This document shows positions 36,001 to 51,000 of a DNA stretch of 64,000 bases, piece by piece. The notes beneath the pieces were generated by a model that saw only the letters and a list, made by a program, of their open reading frames with translations, did not search any database and was not told the DNA's origin. The stretch is taken from positions 5,469,488 through 5,533,487 of the forward strand of contig NC_047076.1 of NCBI RefSeq assembly GCF_902459465.1, given 5' to 3'. The stretch is from Asterias rubens (Eukaryota > Echinodermata > Asteroidea > Forcipulatida > Asteriidae). Positions within the stretch are counted from its first letter, which is position 1; each line of letters opens with the position of its first letter. Position numbers and translations under genes: made by a program.

Positions 36001-39000
36001 GGTCCTGGAATAAACAACACAAACAGGAATCAATGAACCAACCTCTTTCCCAGGGGTGATCAATCTCGCCATGCCATTTTTTCCCAGCAAGCCTTGCTCG
36101 ATCATAACCCCTGGAAGTGTGACTTTAAAATATCCAAATATAAGGGATATTACAATTAGTCCTGTCGTTGATCCATTCTGTGTTGGGCGTTAGTCGCGCA
36201 CACGCTGGATGCGCTGTGTGTAATAAAAGTCAGAAACTTGCCTTAGTTCAGTGTTGTGTGACAAAAACGTGAATACATCTTTATACACACGCGTTTCGGC
36301 ATATAGAGCTTTTCGGAGACGCACAGCGCTTCATATTTTGCGCGTATATGATAGCCAATCAAAGACATGGATCGGAGTTTCCCTCCCAGGGGTTAGAGAC
36401 GTACACAGAGCTAGCGGGTGATACGGCGCGCTGCCCATGGTAGCGAGGTTGTCAATGAACAACATAGTGGATATTACCTCATTGACCGCAACTCAAATAG
36501 GCACGTCAAATTTTAGGCAACTGGTCGGGAAAAAAAGCTTGCTTACAAAACTGGACCAATGTTATTCTTGAATGCAAGAGGTTGACTGCTAGCAACTATT
36601 TACAATGTGTTTAGAACATAGGTTGTTTTTCATAACTAAGGCTAAGGCACTGTCCACCTGCTGGACGTTCTGTATTGAAAGTGTACATTTTCAAAATAAG
36701 CTGCAGAGCCAAAGCCAGAGCAAAGAGAAAGCCAAAGCCTAAGTGGAATCCATGGTTTCACCAGGCCTGATACTACACGGAGGCAACACAGGCGATTTCC
36801 TCGATGCCCCCTGGTCATTGCCTTGGTGCCCTTGAAATGCTCCAGTACAAATTTACAGTTTCCTCATAGGGTGCCCTTTACCAAGTAGAAAATGCCTTGG
36901 TGCCTTTGTCCTTTCAAGAACGAAGCATGCAGGCCTGGTTTCACAGAGACCAATTCAATTCAATTCAATTAAAAAAACTTTAATCATCCTTTGCAGGAAA
37001 TTACAATAGCAGACCAGCTCCATTTAAAAATATTAAGAGAAACATACAATATACAATAATTTAGAAAATATAAAGATTACTTGACAAAATGACAAGGCAG
37101 ATTATGTACAAATGGTTGAAACCAAAGCAATTATATACAAGTGTTGAAGGAAAGACTGCATACCGTTTGTCTGGATCTTCTTGCTAGTTCCCATGTTTCA
37201 GCATCGCTGGTTACTGTCGCTAGATTCAGACACTCTGTGACAAAGTACAAATGTGATTGGTTCTCCCAGGGCAAGAGGTCAGAGCTGGCGCTCGCCGTTT
37301 GTTTCCGGGGGATGAAGATGGCGCTCATGATTTTGGCGGTCGGAAGTCCTTCATAAGTGTAGACCAGTTTGGGCTCCAATGGGTGGAAAACAAACACTGT
37401 GGATACAAGAAGAAAAGTCCATTTAGCAGGAATCTAAAACTTGATTCAACTTAAAGGAACATTCATAAATACCCCAGACAGTTTCGCTATTCCTTTTGGT
37501 TGAGTGCGTCACGTGGGGGTGTTTAAAGGGCTGATAAAGACACAGCTAGAGCTGTTTAAGACCAGATGGCTTCGCGTGCTGGGCGTGCAAGCTCATGTAC
37601 GCCAACTTAACTTACGCGGAACGCAATTCATAGCTATTAGTAACATCGCCTAATGTGTGTGTACACGCGCGGATTTACAACACCCCACGCACACACAACA
37701 TTTTTCGCAAAAGATTTCCAAAAATTTGCAAAAATCACAAAATCGCAAAGGAAACAAGTGGCGGATTGTCTAAAATTGTGAAGCTGTTACACCTTTTAAC
37801 AAAAGGGCATTTATGAATGGGAATAAAAGAGTAATGACTCTTCTTAAACGTCCGTGGCCGTGTGATAAAGGCCCTCGCCTTCGACCACAACCCTGCCGGT
37901 TGTAAGCGGCCGGTTAGGAATTCGTCGCTACCTATCATTCCCTTATTACAGAATTGATAAGAAAAAAAACTCATTTAAGATCACAGATTTAAAAAAAAAA
38001 ATTACAGTCTAGAAAACATCCCATGAAATACTTCTGTCTGAAATGTCGTATTTGATGAGAAATAAATAAAACTAATTTCCCGTTTGGAGTTTATTGCTCA
38101 GTGCATGTTTTATTAATTTTTTGTTTGAATCGATATCATGCAAAAAGTGAAATCGTTTTTTTCACTAATTTGTAAAGTAAAATCCTTCAGGCATTTTAAT
38201 TCATTCAACAGTTGAGAATGAGAAGAACAATGTTGCCGTAAGATTCTGTATCTGACTTACAATTTGCCTTCTTGTCAAACACAGCGACGTATTCCGACTC
38301 GGTATCGGCTACCAGCACTAACACATCCATAGTGACTCTCCACATCACTGAAGAATAAAATAATAATAACAGAAGGTATGAACTTATTAGTTTCAAAATC
38401 AATCCAAAATAACTTCAACAGAAAAAGTGCCTTTCAAATTTAGCAATCATATGGTGATTACATAACGTATTCATAACAATCATAACTGTATTTACAAAGC
38501 AGCAAATTGCCAAAGGATACAAAGCACTGAAGAAAGAAGGAAAACAAGAAAGAACAAAGACATTGTCAACCAGCTACAGACTAGGGGAAAAGGTGGGTTT
38601 TGAGAGCCTGTCAATATTTTTAAAGGCAGTGGACACTATTGGTAATTACTCAAAATAATTATTAGCATAAAACCTTTCTTGGTGACGATTAATGGGGAGA
38701 GGTTGATGGTATAAAACATTGTGAGAAACTTCTGAAGTGCCGTAGTTTTCGAGAAAGAACTCATTTTCCACGAATTTGATTTCGAGACCTCAGATTTAGA
38801 ACTTGAAGTCTCAAAATCAACCATCTAAACGCACACAACTTTGTGTGACAATGTTGTTGTTTTCTTTCATTATTATCTTGCAACTTTGATGACTGATTGA
38901 GCTCAAATTTTGTTTGTTATTTTATGCATTTGTTGAGATACACCAACTGTGAAGGCTAGTCTTTGACAATTACCAAGATTGTCCACTGCCTTTAAAACAA

Positions 39001-42000
39001 CTAAACACAGGGGGCACATTTTCATACTTCGTCAAGATGGTCTGGGGGTCGTCCGAGAGTGTCCGAGTTATCCTGTTTCTTTATTTTCGTGTTTATGTCC
39101 GTTATACTGTTTATTTGACGAAATTTTTATAAATCTTTTTATCTTCTCCATTTTTGGAGGTTTTGATGAAATAAATAAATAAATAACAGCCTTACATAAC
39201 AGTCATGATTTTGAACCATGTGGTACCCCTACATCTTTTCTTCAAAAGGAAAATCTAAAATCGGGATGTAATTGTTTCTCAAGGAATCTGTGTACAAAGT
39301 GTACAATAAAGTCTAAGTACAGGGACAAAAAGATTTGTTAAAAAAAAAAATACGTTACTTCAGGTGAAGCCGTTTCTTACAATGGTTTATACTAATCAAC
39401 AGCTCTCAATTGCGCGTTACCAAATATGTTTTTATGCTAACAATTATTTTGAGTAATTACCAATAGTGTCCACTGCCTTTAAGGCTGATGAGCCCCTCCT
39501 GCAATGTATGTGGGGTGAAATAGCACATGGGTACTGAATAAAACCCATGTACATTGGAAATCCACATGTTACTCTTGCATCTCAATAGCGTCATACAAAC
39601 TGGAATACTGGTTGAATGGGTGCTATCAAAATGCATAGATAAATATAATGTGTCTGTCTACTCTACATCTACGTGCTCAGAAAAATAAAAATAACACAGA
39701 TTTATTAGGCGCTTAACGCATTGCCTTGGATCGGTCATGTTGAAAAGCGTTTGGTCACCGTTTGTTATAAAATGCATATGGGTAGAAAGATATTGGAAAA
39801 GTAGAATACAATCATCCACATCAACATGCCTCGAAAATGCGTGGTTTTCGTTTTACCTCGTCGCCTAACACGGTCGGCCATTTATGGGAGCCAAATTGTT
39901 GACCATTTATGGGAGCCAAATTGTTGACTCACATAAATGGCCGACCGTGTTAGTTCGCAGAGTAAAGGGAAAACCACGCAATTTTGAGGCAAAATTGTGT
40001 GGATCACTGTATTCTACTTTTAAAAGATCTTTCTATCCATATGCATTTTATAACAAACGGTTACAAACGCTTTTTAAAGACCAACTCGTCCGATCCAAGG
40101 CAACGTGTTCTTTTAAAGGCAGTGGAAACTATTGATAATTACTCAAAATAATTGTTAGCATAAAAACTTACTTGGTAACAAGCAATGGAGGACTGTTGAT
40201 TGTATAAAACATTGTGAGAAACGGCTCCCTCTGAAGTAGCGTAGTTTTAAAAAAAGAAGTAATTTTCCAAGAATTTGATTTCGAGACCTCAGAATTAGAT
40301 TTTGACGTCCCAAAATCAAGCATCTGAAAGCAAACAACTTTGTGTGACAGGGGTGTTTTTTTCTTGTATTATTATCGCGCAACTCCAACGACTAATTGAG
40401 TTCAAATTTGTACAGGTTTGTTATTTTGTGCATATGTTGAGATACACCAAGTGAGAAGACTGGTCTTTGACAATTACCAAAGGTGTCCAGTGTCTTTAAT
40501 GCATTGTTGTTTTTAAGCGCACATTCAATATTTTCCTGTGGGGCTACTATTGAATTATGATATGATAACTACTCCTTTGACATAGCACAATGTAATGTTT
40601 TACAAGATGCTGAGACGCAATATGCAGCCAATCAAACCAGGAACACCGGGGCGAACCCCTTCTCTTTTCGATAAGCGCACTGGGTTCTTTTACGTGCGTT
40701 ACTTAACAGTGCTCGTACAAAGTAAGTTTTTATGCTAACAATTATTTTGAATAATTACCATTAGTGTCCAGTGCCTTTAGAGGCGGAAAAATGTACAGCA
40801 AATATTGCTTGGAGCTAACTCACCTGTACAGGTTAAAAGGTTCCACACATTCAACACATTGGATGAGGCCGAAATCAGACAGTGGGCAGCTGCACCGTGA
40901 CCAAATACAAGATGTCTGCAAAAAACAACATACCACGTAACTACATTATCAGGGAAATATCTTCATTCCTACTGACAAGCTGTTTAGGCTGAGGCTATTG
41001 TTAAGTCATTCATTCATTCAAACTTAGATTTATTTCCATACTTCATGAAAACAGAGTACAAACAATTTTTTTTAATGGAATAACCAATAAACAAAGTTTT
41101 TTATTGAGGCAGAGAAAAATAAGTAAATAGAGTATGGAGGCATCATCTGGAAGCCGAGGCTTATGTAGGGATGCCTTGGGGGCCAGACAATAAACGGGGA
41201 CAAGAACGAACGGACAGACAGTTAGAACAAAGACAGACATGATGAAGACAACAATGATGAGAATAATAATTGCACAATAATAATAATATAAAAAATCTAT
41301 AAAAAATAATAAGAAATCAAGTAATAATAAAAAGCGTTAAAAGTAAGCAATAGTAAAATGGGAGTGAAATCACTGCTGCTGCAGAAAATTGTACAGTGCA
41401 AAAGTGATGAAGTTTGCAGGGCACTGCTGTCGCCACCCTGAGCTTCCAACCAGGGCCCAACCATAGGCTGTATACTACCCAGGGAGCTGAGAAAGATTAA
41501 AAGGAATGCTATTAGCCCCTTGACCAGGGCCCTAATGTACAGTGCATTGAGATAGTTATTGTCAATTGCGCTGTATAAGAATTTGTGATTATTATTGATT
41601 GACTGAGGACACCTCTCACAATAGTAGATGATGTAATTGAAAACTCACTCTATTTGATCGCTCTTGATTCCATGGCACAGTGTCTTCTTCAACACGTTCA
41701 CGTCTGGATCCCACATCGTCACTATGTTGTTGAAGGCAACTGCTAACAGGGACCCATCTGAAGAGAAACTCGTGCATCTTGGTAATTCCCCCCGGAAGAA
41801 GCCCACAGAATCACAGCCCCAACTTCGGCTTTTTCCTGACAGGAGAGAAAAAAACACAAGGATTGGAACAAGATTAATAAAAACTCCAAACTACTTATTT
41901 ATGCATGTCCAGTATAGATCATATCACCATAGACCTTTGCGCAAATACCCATTGTGAGCTGCTTGGTGGGCCCAATTTCATGGCTCTGCTTACCGTAATC

Positions 42001-45000
42001 GAGGAATCGGTGCCTGCGGAAGCAGGGAATTCAATGCTTACGTCAAGCATATTTCACAGGTTAGCGTCAAATTGTTAGCATGCATACTCCACATTACTAG
42101 GCATTCTACGCTAACACAGCTAGTGCAGAAATTTGGCGCCTGCGCGTAAGCAGAAAATGGGGATCGTAAGTGCAGAATTCGGCGGTAAATAGGGCCCTGG
42201 TCTATTGAATGCTAGGAGCCTAACGGGTGCGTTAAAGAGTATTTGCGTTTGAGGTCTATGAAGTATAGACGATGTGACCTCTGACGTCACACGAAAACCA
42301 TAACATGATTCGTGCGCATACCGCCGGGCAAAACCTTTGCGTTTTGGCAGCCAGCTAGAAAGTGTACGCAATCTTACTTTGACTACGCAACTCAGTGCCC
42401 GGCAAAACATGACTTATGTAGTGTTTTGTCAACAGAGGGCGGTTTGAATGTAAACATAGGTCACATCGTCTATATATCCATCATACTTTTAACAAATATT
42501 GGATGCATGTAAATGCACCCTCTCAGAATACAATCATCACACCAAGTGTGAAGCCCGGTTCATACTTCCTGCCAATGCGAATGCCAAGCGAATTTGACGT
42601 GAAACTGACGTCACACCCTCCTTTCGCAGTGATTATTCGCAAGGGAGAACAGCAGAGTTCAACTTCTGCGAATTGTTCGTTGCGAATTGGTGACGTCAAG
42701 ATTCGCTTCGCATTCAGTATTGCAGGAAGTATGAACCGGGCTTCACTGGATTATTCCATTTTTTAAGTGAAATTGAAAAGCCAGAATTATTAAATGCAAG
42801 AATAAAATACATTTAATATTTGTTTTGTATAACTGACACAAAGAACCTTGTTATTAGAACAAGACTAAGACCAAAACAAACTCTCATGTTTGTATTTGTT
42901 AGCAAAGTTATACTTCTTTAGCTACCTTTCGTGCTTAAAGAATTGGGGTACTTTTTCAAAATGTCCACAGATTTACGTACATTAAACTTACAGGGTTTGA
43001 AGATAACGATAGTGGAAAGCTTCCCTTCAAATATTACTAACTGAGGTTGTGTAGTTTTTGAGAAATGAGTAAAACAAGTCACAAAATAATTTTCGTCTCA
43101 ATAAGAAGAAAATTATTTTAGCATGTAAAATCCCAATAACCAGTTATGATATTATACCAAAACCATAGTATAACTGGTTAACTGGTTAATACTAAAATGC
43201 TAAAACTGAGACAAAAATTATTTATTTTACTCATTTCTAAAAAACTACAGCACCTCAGTAAGAAAAATTTCAAGGGAAGCTTTCTACTATCATAATCTTC
43301 AAACTGTGTAAGTTTAATGTCAATCTGTGGATATTGTGTTTTGTGTTTAGGAAAAAGTACATAGACCCTATAAGCAGCTCTATGGAATTTGGCCATGGCT
43401 TTAGGCTGAAGCCTGAGACAAGGATCTGATAAACCAACAACTCTCATCCTATTTTGCTTACTTAGACTGTCATTATCGTCAGCAAGAGTCCAGAGTTTAA
43501 ATTTGCCATCATCCCCTGCGGTGACAACCATTGGCTCGTACTCATCATGTGACGATGGTGGTCTAAAACTCAAACACCTGATTGCGCTGCTGTGTGGCTT
43601 TGCAATGACTGTGTTCAAAACAAAACTGTGGGGGACAGGAACGAAATACAGATATCAACTGAATAGTACCAACTTAAAGGATTTTATTGGGTTCAAAACA
43701 CAATGTCCACAGATTTATATTAAACTTACACAGTTTAAAGAAAACGATAGCAGATAGCTTTCCTCAAAATATTACTTGCTGAGGTGCTGTAGTTTTTGAG
43801 AAATGAGTAAAACAATGTCCAGAAAAAAAGTTTTACATACTAACAAAATTGCTGTCTCACACTGAGACAAAAAAATATTTTTTTGTGACTTGTTTGACTC
43901 ATTTCTCAAGAACTACAGCACCTCAGTAAGTAATATTTTAAGGGAAGCTTTCTACCATCATTATCTTCAGACTGAGTAAGCTTTATGTAAATCTGTAGAC
44001 ATTGTGTTTTGTGTCCTACAAAAAGTACCCAGACTCTTTAAAGGCACTGGACACTGTTTGTTATAATAGTCAAAATAGTTGCTAGCATAAAATCTGAATT
44101 GGTAACGAGCACTAGAGAGCTGTTGATAGTATAAAACAATGTGAGAACCAGCTCCCTCTGAAGTAACATAGTGTTTGACAAAGGTAATTTCTCAGTCAAA
44201 ACCAAAATACCTTAGTTTTTTTTTAGAGGATCTTACATTTTTCTTTGAAAACAGTGCACTTATAATATCTTAAAATTAATATCCTAAAATTAATATCGTG
44301 TCATAAACAGCTTTTCTTTTTACCTTTGCTTCTGATGGTCAAAGTGCCAGAACTTAAGTCGCATTTCTGAAGTTGTCTGTTGGTCATCTCGTCTCTCCAC
44401 TGTGGCCATCCAGTCCCCCTTCAGGTCAAAGGTCACTTTCTCGACCTCTGTGTGAACCAATGGCTGGTGGAGGTCAGATGGTGAGATGTAGTTTTCCCCA
44501 GTAACATCCAACTGAAATTGAACATAAATATAGTTTATGGGATGGTCCACAGGTCTGGAATTCCACAGAGGTCACAGAGTTACTTTGGACTTGGCCTTGG
44601 TGCCTCTTCAAACGTTTCCCATAGACTTTCAGATTTTCCAATGGAAAAGCCGCTAGGAGACCAGACTAACATTGGCTTAATCTAAGGAGGGCTGCCATCT
44701 TAAATGCACTGTACATGTTTGGTAATTGCCAAAGTCCAGTGTTCTCACTTGGTGTATCTCAACATATGCATAAAATAACAAACCTGTGAAAATTTGGGCT
44801 AAATTGGTCATCCAAGTTGCGAGAAAATGCGGAAAGAAAACAACACCCTCGTTGGATGAATTTGTGTGCTTTCAACTAGGAATAAAGACATCTAGCTAGA
44901 AGTCTTTTATTATTTTAGTGAGAAATTACCTCTTTCTAAAAAAATTACGTGAATTCAGAGGGAGTCATTTCTCACAATATACTATCAACAGCTCTCCAAT

Positions 45001-48000
45001 GCTGGTTACCAAGTCAGTTTTTAAGTTAATATTTAATTGATATTACCAAACGTGTACCGTCCCTTTAAGGCTGATGAGCCCCTCAAGCCATGTATGTGGG
45101 GTGAAATAGCACATGGGTACTGAATAAACCCATGTACATTGGAAATCCACACAGTACTCTTGCATCTCAATAGCGTCATACAAACTGGAATACTGGTTGA
45201 ATGGGTGCTATCAAAATGCATCTATATAATAATATAATAATAAGACTTGTAATGCGCACATATCCACCCTGCTGGGTGTTCAAGACGCAGTTAAACCAAA
45301 ACCAAAACAAAACACAACAAAGAAAAAAACAGAAACAACAAAATTAGTCCTTGAAACCTGTGACATAAAATAAGATTTGAGAAGAGCTTTGAATTTTGTG
45401 GTACAAAGACAAGATCTTAGATTTAGTGGTAGAGAGTTCAAGATGCATGGCACGGGAAAAAGACCTGTCACCCCATGAGTGTCGAGACTTGGGCTCAATG
45501 AGGAGAAGCATGGAACTTGATAAAAGATTCCTTGATGGAGTGTAAACTTGAAGTAGTTCAGAAATATAGTATTATTGTGTATACATAAATATAATAAGGC
45601 AATCTACATGCTCAAAAAAGCCAGACTTTTGAAGGTAGATAACTTACGCTGAACAGCAGACGATCTTCTTGTAAGTGGAAGAATTGTAGCTGCCCAACCA
45701 TTCCGTTAGTGACTAGCGCCTTAGTGTGGGGGTCTAGTACCAGACCAGTTGGTAGATAACCTTCCCTCTTCTGGTTGAAGTTGGTCCGCACTAAACCCTG
45801 GATGGTTTGAGTCGTCTTCAGATGAGCTTGGATTAGAATAGCTGGAGAAAAGATGGTCAATAAAGTAATGACTCAAACAACAGTCTGCATAACATTGAGA
45901 ATGAACACAAATACTCTTTTTTGTGAATTTACTTTTTGAATGCTTACTTAATAATTAAAGAAAATGTTGTGGAAGTGTCGTGGCCGAGCTGTTAAGAGTA
46001 GTGCTAGGCGAATAGTAAAATGTTGGTATTCGGTTACCGATGGCCAACTATCCGAACTTAACCGGATATTCGAATATATATTTTTTTCCGCTAGAGGGCG
46101 CTGTTTGTTTGTAATGAGATCTTATGGGCGGATTGATATTAGTTTTAAACAGTGTCACTTGGTTCATTCATAAAAATAACCGGTTCTAATTTAAAGATGG
46201 CGCTTTGCAATTTCTTTTGATTGTGATTGACTCTACTTGAAGGAAAACTTTCGTAATCTTTGAACAATTACGTCAGAAATGTCATTGTTTTAACTCTTCA
46301 CGGAGGTGAGCATAGTTAAATACTTAATTTATGCTGTATTATGCTGTCTTAATAGAAGTTTCTTAAGGATTCCGACAAAACATTCCTATCAATTGTCGCC
46401 CGACGTCCGCGGATATTCGGATATTAAAGAATATCCGGTTACTTGGTTGTAATTACAGGACTATCCGGTTTATAAATAGGTATTCGCGCCCATTGCGGAT
46501 ATCCGGTTAAGAAAAAAAAAGGCATTCGCGGTTACGGATAGGAAAACCTATTCGCCATTAACCGGATATTCGAATTATTCGCCCAGGCCTAGTTAAGAGC
46601 ACCGAATTAAAAATCTGGTGTTTCTGATCAGCAGGGTGTGGGTTCAAATCCCCAGTCGTGACACTTGGGTCCTTAAGCAAGACACTTAACCATTGTTTCG
46701 TCCTTCGGATGGGACGTAAAGCCGTTGGTCCCATGTGTTGTGTAATGCATGTAAAAAAAAACAGTGCACTTATCGAAAGAGAAAGGGTTCGCCCCAATGT
46801 TCCTGGCTGTGGCTGCTAAATGATCCGTAGCACCTTGTAAACCCTTATAAGGTGCTTCATAATTGGGTCGCATAATTCATAACTTCAATAACCCATCTTT
46901 CTCAATAATGTGAATACTAAACGCCTTGAGTACCTGGTTTGGTAGCTACGTGCGCTATACAGTATAAGACTTTTGATACTATATGAGTAGGGTAGATGGC
47001 CTTAGCTTTCGATCCAAACCGGACCTTCTTCAGAGACTTTGATATTATATTATTTATCCCCATTAGATAATCCCCTCACAGTGCCACTTTCCAGGTTGTG
47101 TCATACAACAACTACCAAAAATGAATCCGTTATTTTTACTGGTTGAAAAGCTTTTTTTTATGCTGAGCTGATTATGATGCTTAGTATATAAAACTGGGCC
47201 AGGCTGTGAAGGTGTATATCTACTGACCATTAGTCATGAGTGATAGAGCTCTGTGTTGACTGTTTGGTGCACATGTAATGTAGCCTATAGGTGCCCCTTG
47301 ACGAGGTAGAAACTTCCTTCTCATTGTATCGTGCTGCCATTCTACAACTGTGCATTCATGACCAACACTGTACAATGTTGAACCTGTAAGAAATGGAGGC
47401 AAATAAAAAAGTCATCATTTATATTTTTATCACATTATCTCAATATCTATCCAACGGTGCAAGTGCAAATAAGAGGATGGTGAATAGGAAAAGAAAAGAA
47501 ATGATCAGTGTTAGATGTCCGAGGAAACCCCCACAATATAATAATAATAATAATAATAATTTGGGGGGCTAATCATCATTACTCGCAGCTAAGAGCTGAA
47601 TTGCGAAGGACGCGGCTACAACATGTTTGAGAAGCAGGCATGCAAGGGCGCCTTTGGCTGCCAGCCACATCAACCCATTATGACCACGGAGCACAGCCAA
47701 GATCGAAAGTGTTTGATTTTTCCTGAGGGAGGAAAACCGGATGGTCTGGAAAACCCTTGTGGCACAGCAGAGAACCAACGCACAACTCAACTCACATATA
47801 GCCCGGGGTCACCTTGGTGAGAGGCGAGCGCTTTACGCACAAGCCAACCATGCCACAATAACCAGGTTGGGACTCAAAACCCAATTTACTGGCAAGGCTT
47901 TTAGTCCGAGTCTACAAAGGTTAACAAGGCAGAGGGAAAGAAACCATCGAGCCAACCTTTTATTTATTTATTTATTTATTTTTATTAACCTTTATATTAT

Positions 48001-51000
48001 ATACTTTTATTTACAGACATGTGTTTGAAGATCACAACAAATGCAGAACTATGATTTTGAAAAGGTATATCAGAAAACATCCCATTACAATGAAAATCCT
48101 CATCACGTATAAGAATCTGTTAAAGGACAGAAATAGATAAAATGTTATAGCCAAGAATAAAACTTTTTTTTTTTTAAACTGGACGATTGAGTAAATGTGT
48201 CAAACACTCCCAAAAAGTATTGTCAGAGCTTCCATGTAAAAACAATTTCTTTAAACCTACCCTCTGGTGAGTAACATAGATGCTCAACTCGGAGTGAATG
48301 CCAGTGTTCTCTAGCCCGGACTTCTTCCTTATGGAAATTCCTCCATATTGATATACATCCCTTCTCATCACCTACAGCTATGCAGTAGTCAACCGGGTGA
48401 CAAGCCACACAGGTCAATGGCGTCGCATCGGCTGATATTCTAACACACAGGAGAAATTTGAATAAATGTTAAATTTGTATTCGAACTGCCTCTAGCAATT
48501 GGGTATCCTCTCGATGGTCTAGTTGATTTGACACTGCTCTTTCACAGAACTCTGGTAAATACTGAATATTTAGTGCTAACACCTATCCAGGAAAGGATAA
48601 AACCAAAATAATACACATGAGAAATGTTAAAGAAGTGCTGAAATAAGGGAGTAAAGAGTAGCGACGAGTTTTTTCACAGGTGTTAAAACAGGCAGGGTCG
48701 TTGCCGTGTGAAAAAGGCCCTCGCCTTTGGCTTTGGCCTTTATCACGCGGTAACGACCCTGCAAGGTTTTAAACAGCCGATAAAGAACGAGTCACTACTC
48801 TTTTATTCCCATTCATAAATGCCTTTTTGGTTAAAAGGTGTAATAAAGTAAGAAACTCTATAAAACTTATCCGTTTCCGACGTGCTTGGGCTCTGCATGT
48901 ATAGTTTCCGGTTCCATTCGTGCGCGTATAGTCTTGGTGCAAAACTTTTCGCTTTCCTTTCACACAAAGCGCGGCCAACTCACCGACTGCGCCCGCATCG
49001 CCCGTAACAAGAAACGCCTTACATCAAGACTAGCGCGGAGTATCCGCTCACAACCGGTTGTAAACACTGGTCATTATCAACGGTTTAAACACCTCACGTG
49101 ACGCGCTCTCCACCAACAGGAATAGCGAAACTGTCTGAGGTATTTAAGAATGTCTACTTACTCCTGCCACAACTTTATCGTATGAGAAAAGAAGGCATTT
49201 GACCCTGTGTAGATTTAACAATAAGCCCATTTGCAATCAGCTTATTGTCCAAATGCAGCACCCTATAAAGCAGACATTTTGCTGCAGGCTACAACAAGAT
49301 AAAGGCTGGAGAACATTGGTACTCCAAAATGCAAGTTTACCCAACCATTTTGGTATAGGAGTAAAAATATACCTGAATTTCGTTTTTTAGGGGTTGTTCT
49401 AAAACCCCCTCTACCCCCGACTCCTCCACGTCCGGCCCGTGTTCGAAGAATGTCCCTTGATTTCAAGTCTGAGACTGCGGTTATATTTATCTGCATCAGC
49501 CACACAGAATTGGGAGTATTTACTCTCCACTTCCACACGCACGTCACGTGCACACCGATTGGGGACCCCAAAACACGTGTGGACCATGTTTACAACCTTG
49601 CGCTCCGCTTCTGGTAGTACCATGCAGCAGTGAGGAATAGTACACAGGACGGGAGCAATCGGCCGGAAATGGGTCTCACCTGATCATCACGTAATGAGTT
49701 GGCCGTAATCGTACTCGGGCGGTAAACACAGGTTCCCAGTTGGGATAGTAATCTCGGATCGGCCAAGAGATACGCGTGGAAATGCCATGTTTTTTTATCT
49801 GTACATCACAATTGCCACAGGCCCGATCTCGGCAGCCAATCACGCGAAGTTTGCTTCGTGCATACTACGTGTCTCGTACGCTGTGTTGTTGTGATGTGCG
49901 AGGCTTGGTAGGCGATGTCAGCATACAAAATTGTGTGCGTGATTGGCTGAGGTTGTGAACTGTGGCAATTTCGGTGTACAGAAAAAAAAATCGCACAAAA
50001 GTCGAGGGGTCGAGGGTGTCGTTGGTCGTGGGGGTCGAGGGGTTTTTAGAACAACCCTTTTATTAGGGCAAAAAAACCCTGCAATTTTGGTTAAAAACAG
50101 AGTAATCTCTTCCCTGTGTGATTTCTCCAATGCATTTGTGAGTCTTGCGACCTAGACCACTTGGTCACAACAATCAACAACCCACATCCAATTATCTACT
50201 TACTTCTTCAGCTCCATATCTCTCCTGAATAATATCTTTAGGGTGCTGTCGATGATGCTGGCAAAAAACTCCCCTCTCGGCCCTAGGGCCACGCCCTTGT
50301 CTCCGCCCTTCACATTACCAATCAGAAAACTGTGCTTTACATCTTCATATCGTGCCCCTGCTTTTGGAATTACTACTTGGACCAGCTTGAGACGATGTTT
50401 CTTGCCTGAAATACAAAAGAAGATCATATTATGGGGGGGTCTGTCTGCACAACTAAAAATTAGTCTACTTCTGAAATAGTATAAAACAACAGCAATTCAT
50501 GGCCGAGCGGTTAAGTGCACCGGATTCAAGCTTTGGTGTTTGATCAGCAGAGAGTGGGTTTATGTCCCAGTTGTAAAGTGTCCTTAAGCAAGACACTTAA
50601 TTGCTTCATAAAAGTTGGGGAGGTGGTGCTTTCTGCTCTACCAGCCAGGGTTCTGATCGATAGCACCCAAGCCTACATCCGTATGGACTGTAAAGGGGGT
50701 TTCCCCTGTTTCAGCCCCAGGAGTACATGTAAGTGACAGTGGCCCCGTGGAAAAATAGTTGATTGTAGCCCACACCTTGAAGTGGCCTTCAGGCCTTGTG
50801 TGTCTGACAACTTTCATGAAAAAAAAACCCAGTCAAATTTAATGTTCTTCAGAACCTTCCTTTTCATAACAACTGAAGGACAACTACGCTAGAGTCAAGC
50901 AACCTTTTTTACCAGAGTAGGTAATGTCACTTTGATAGTAGGTCCATACGTGGATATCCACCATCAATCTATCTCGTTGAATTAGGCAGCAACACATTTA

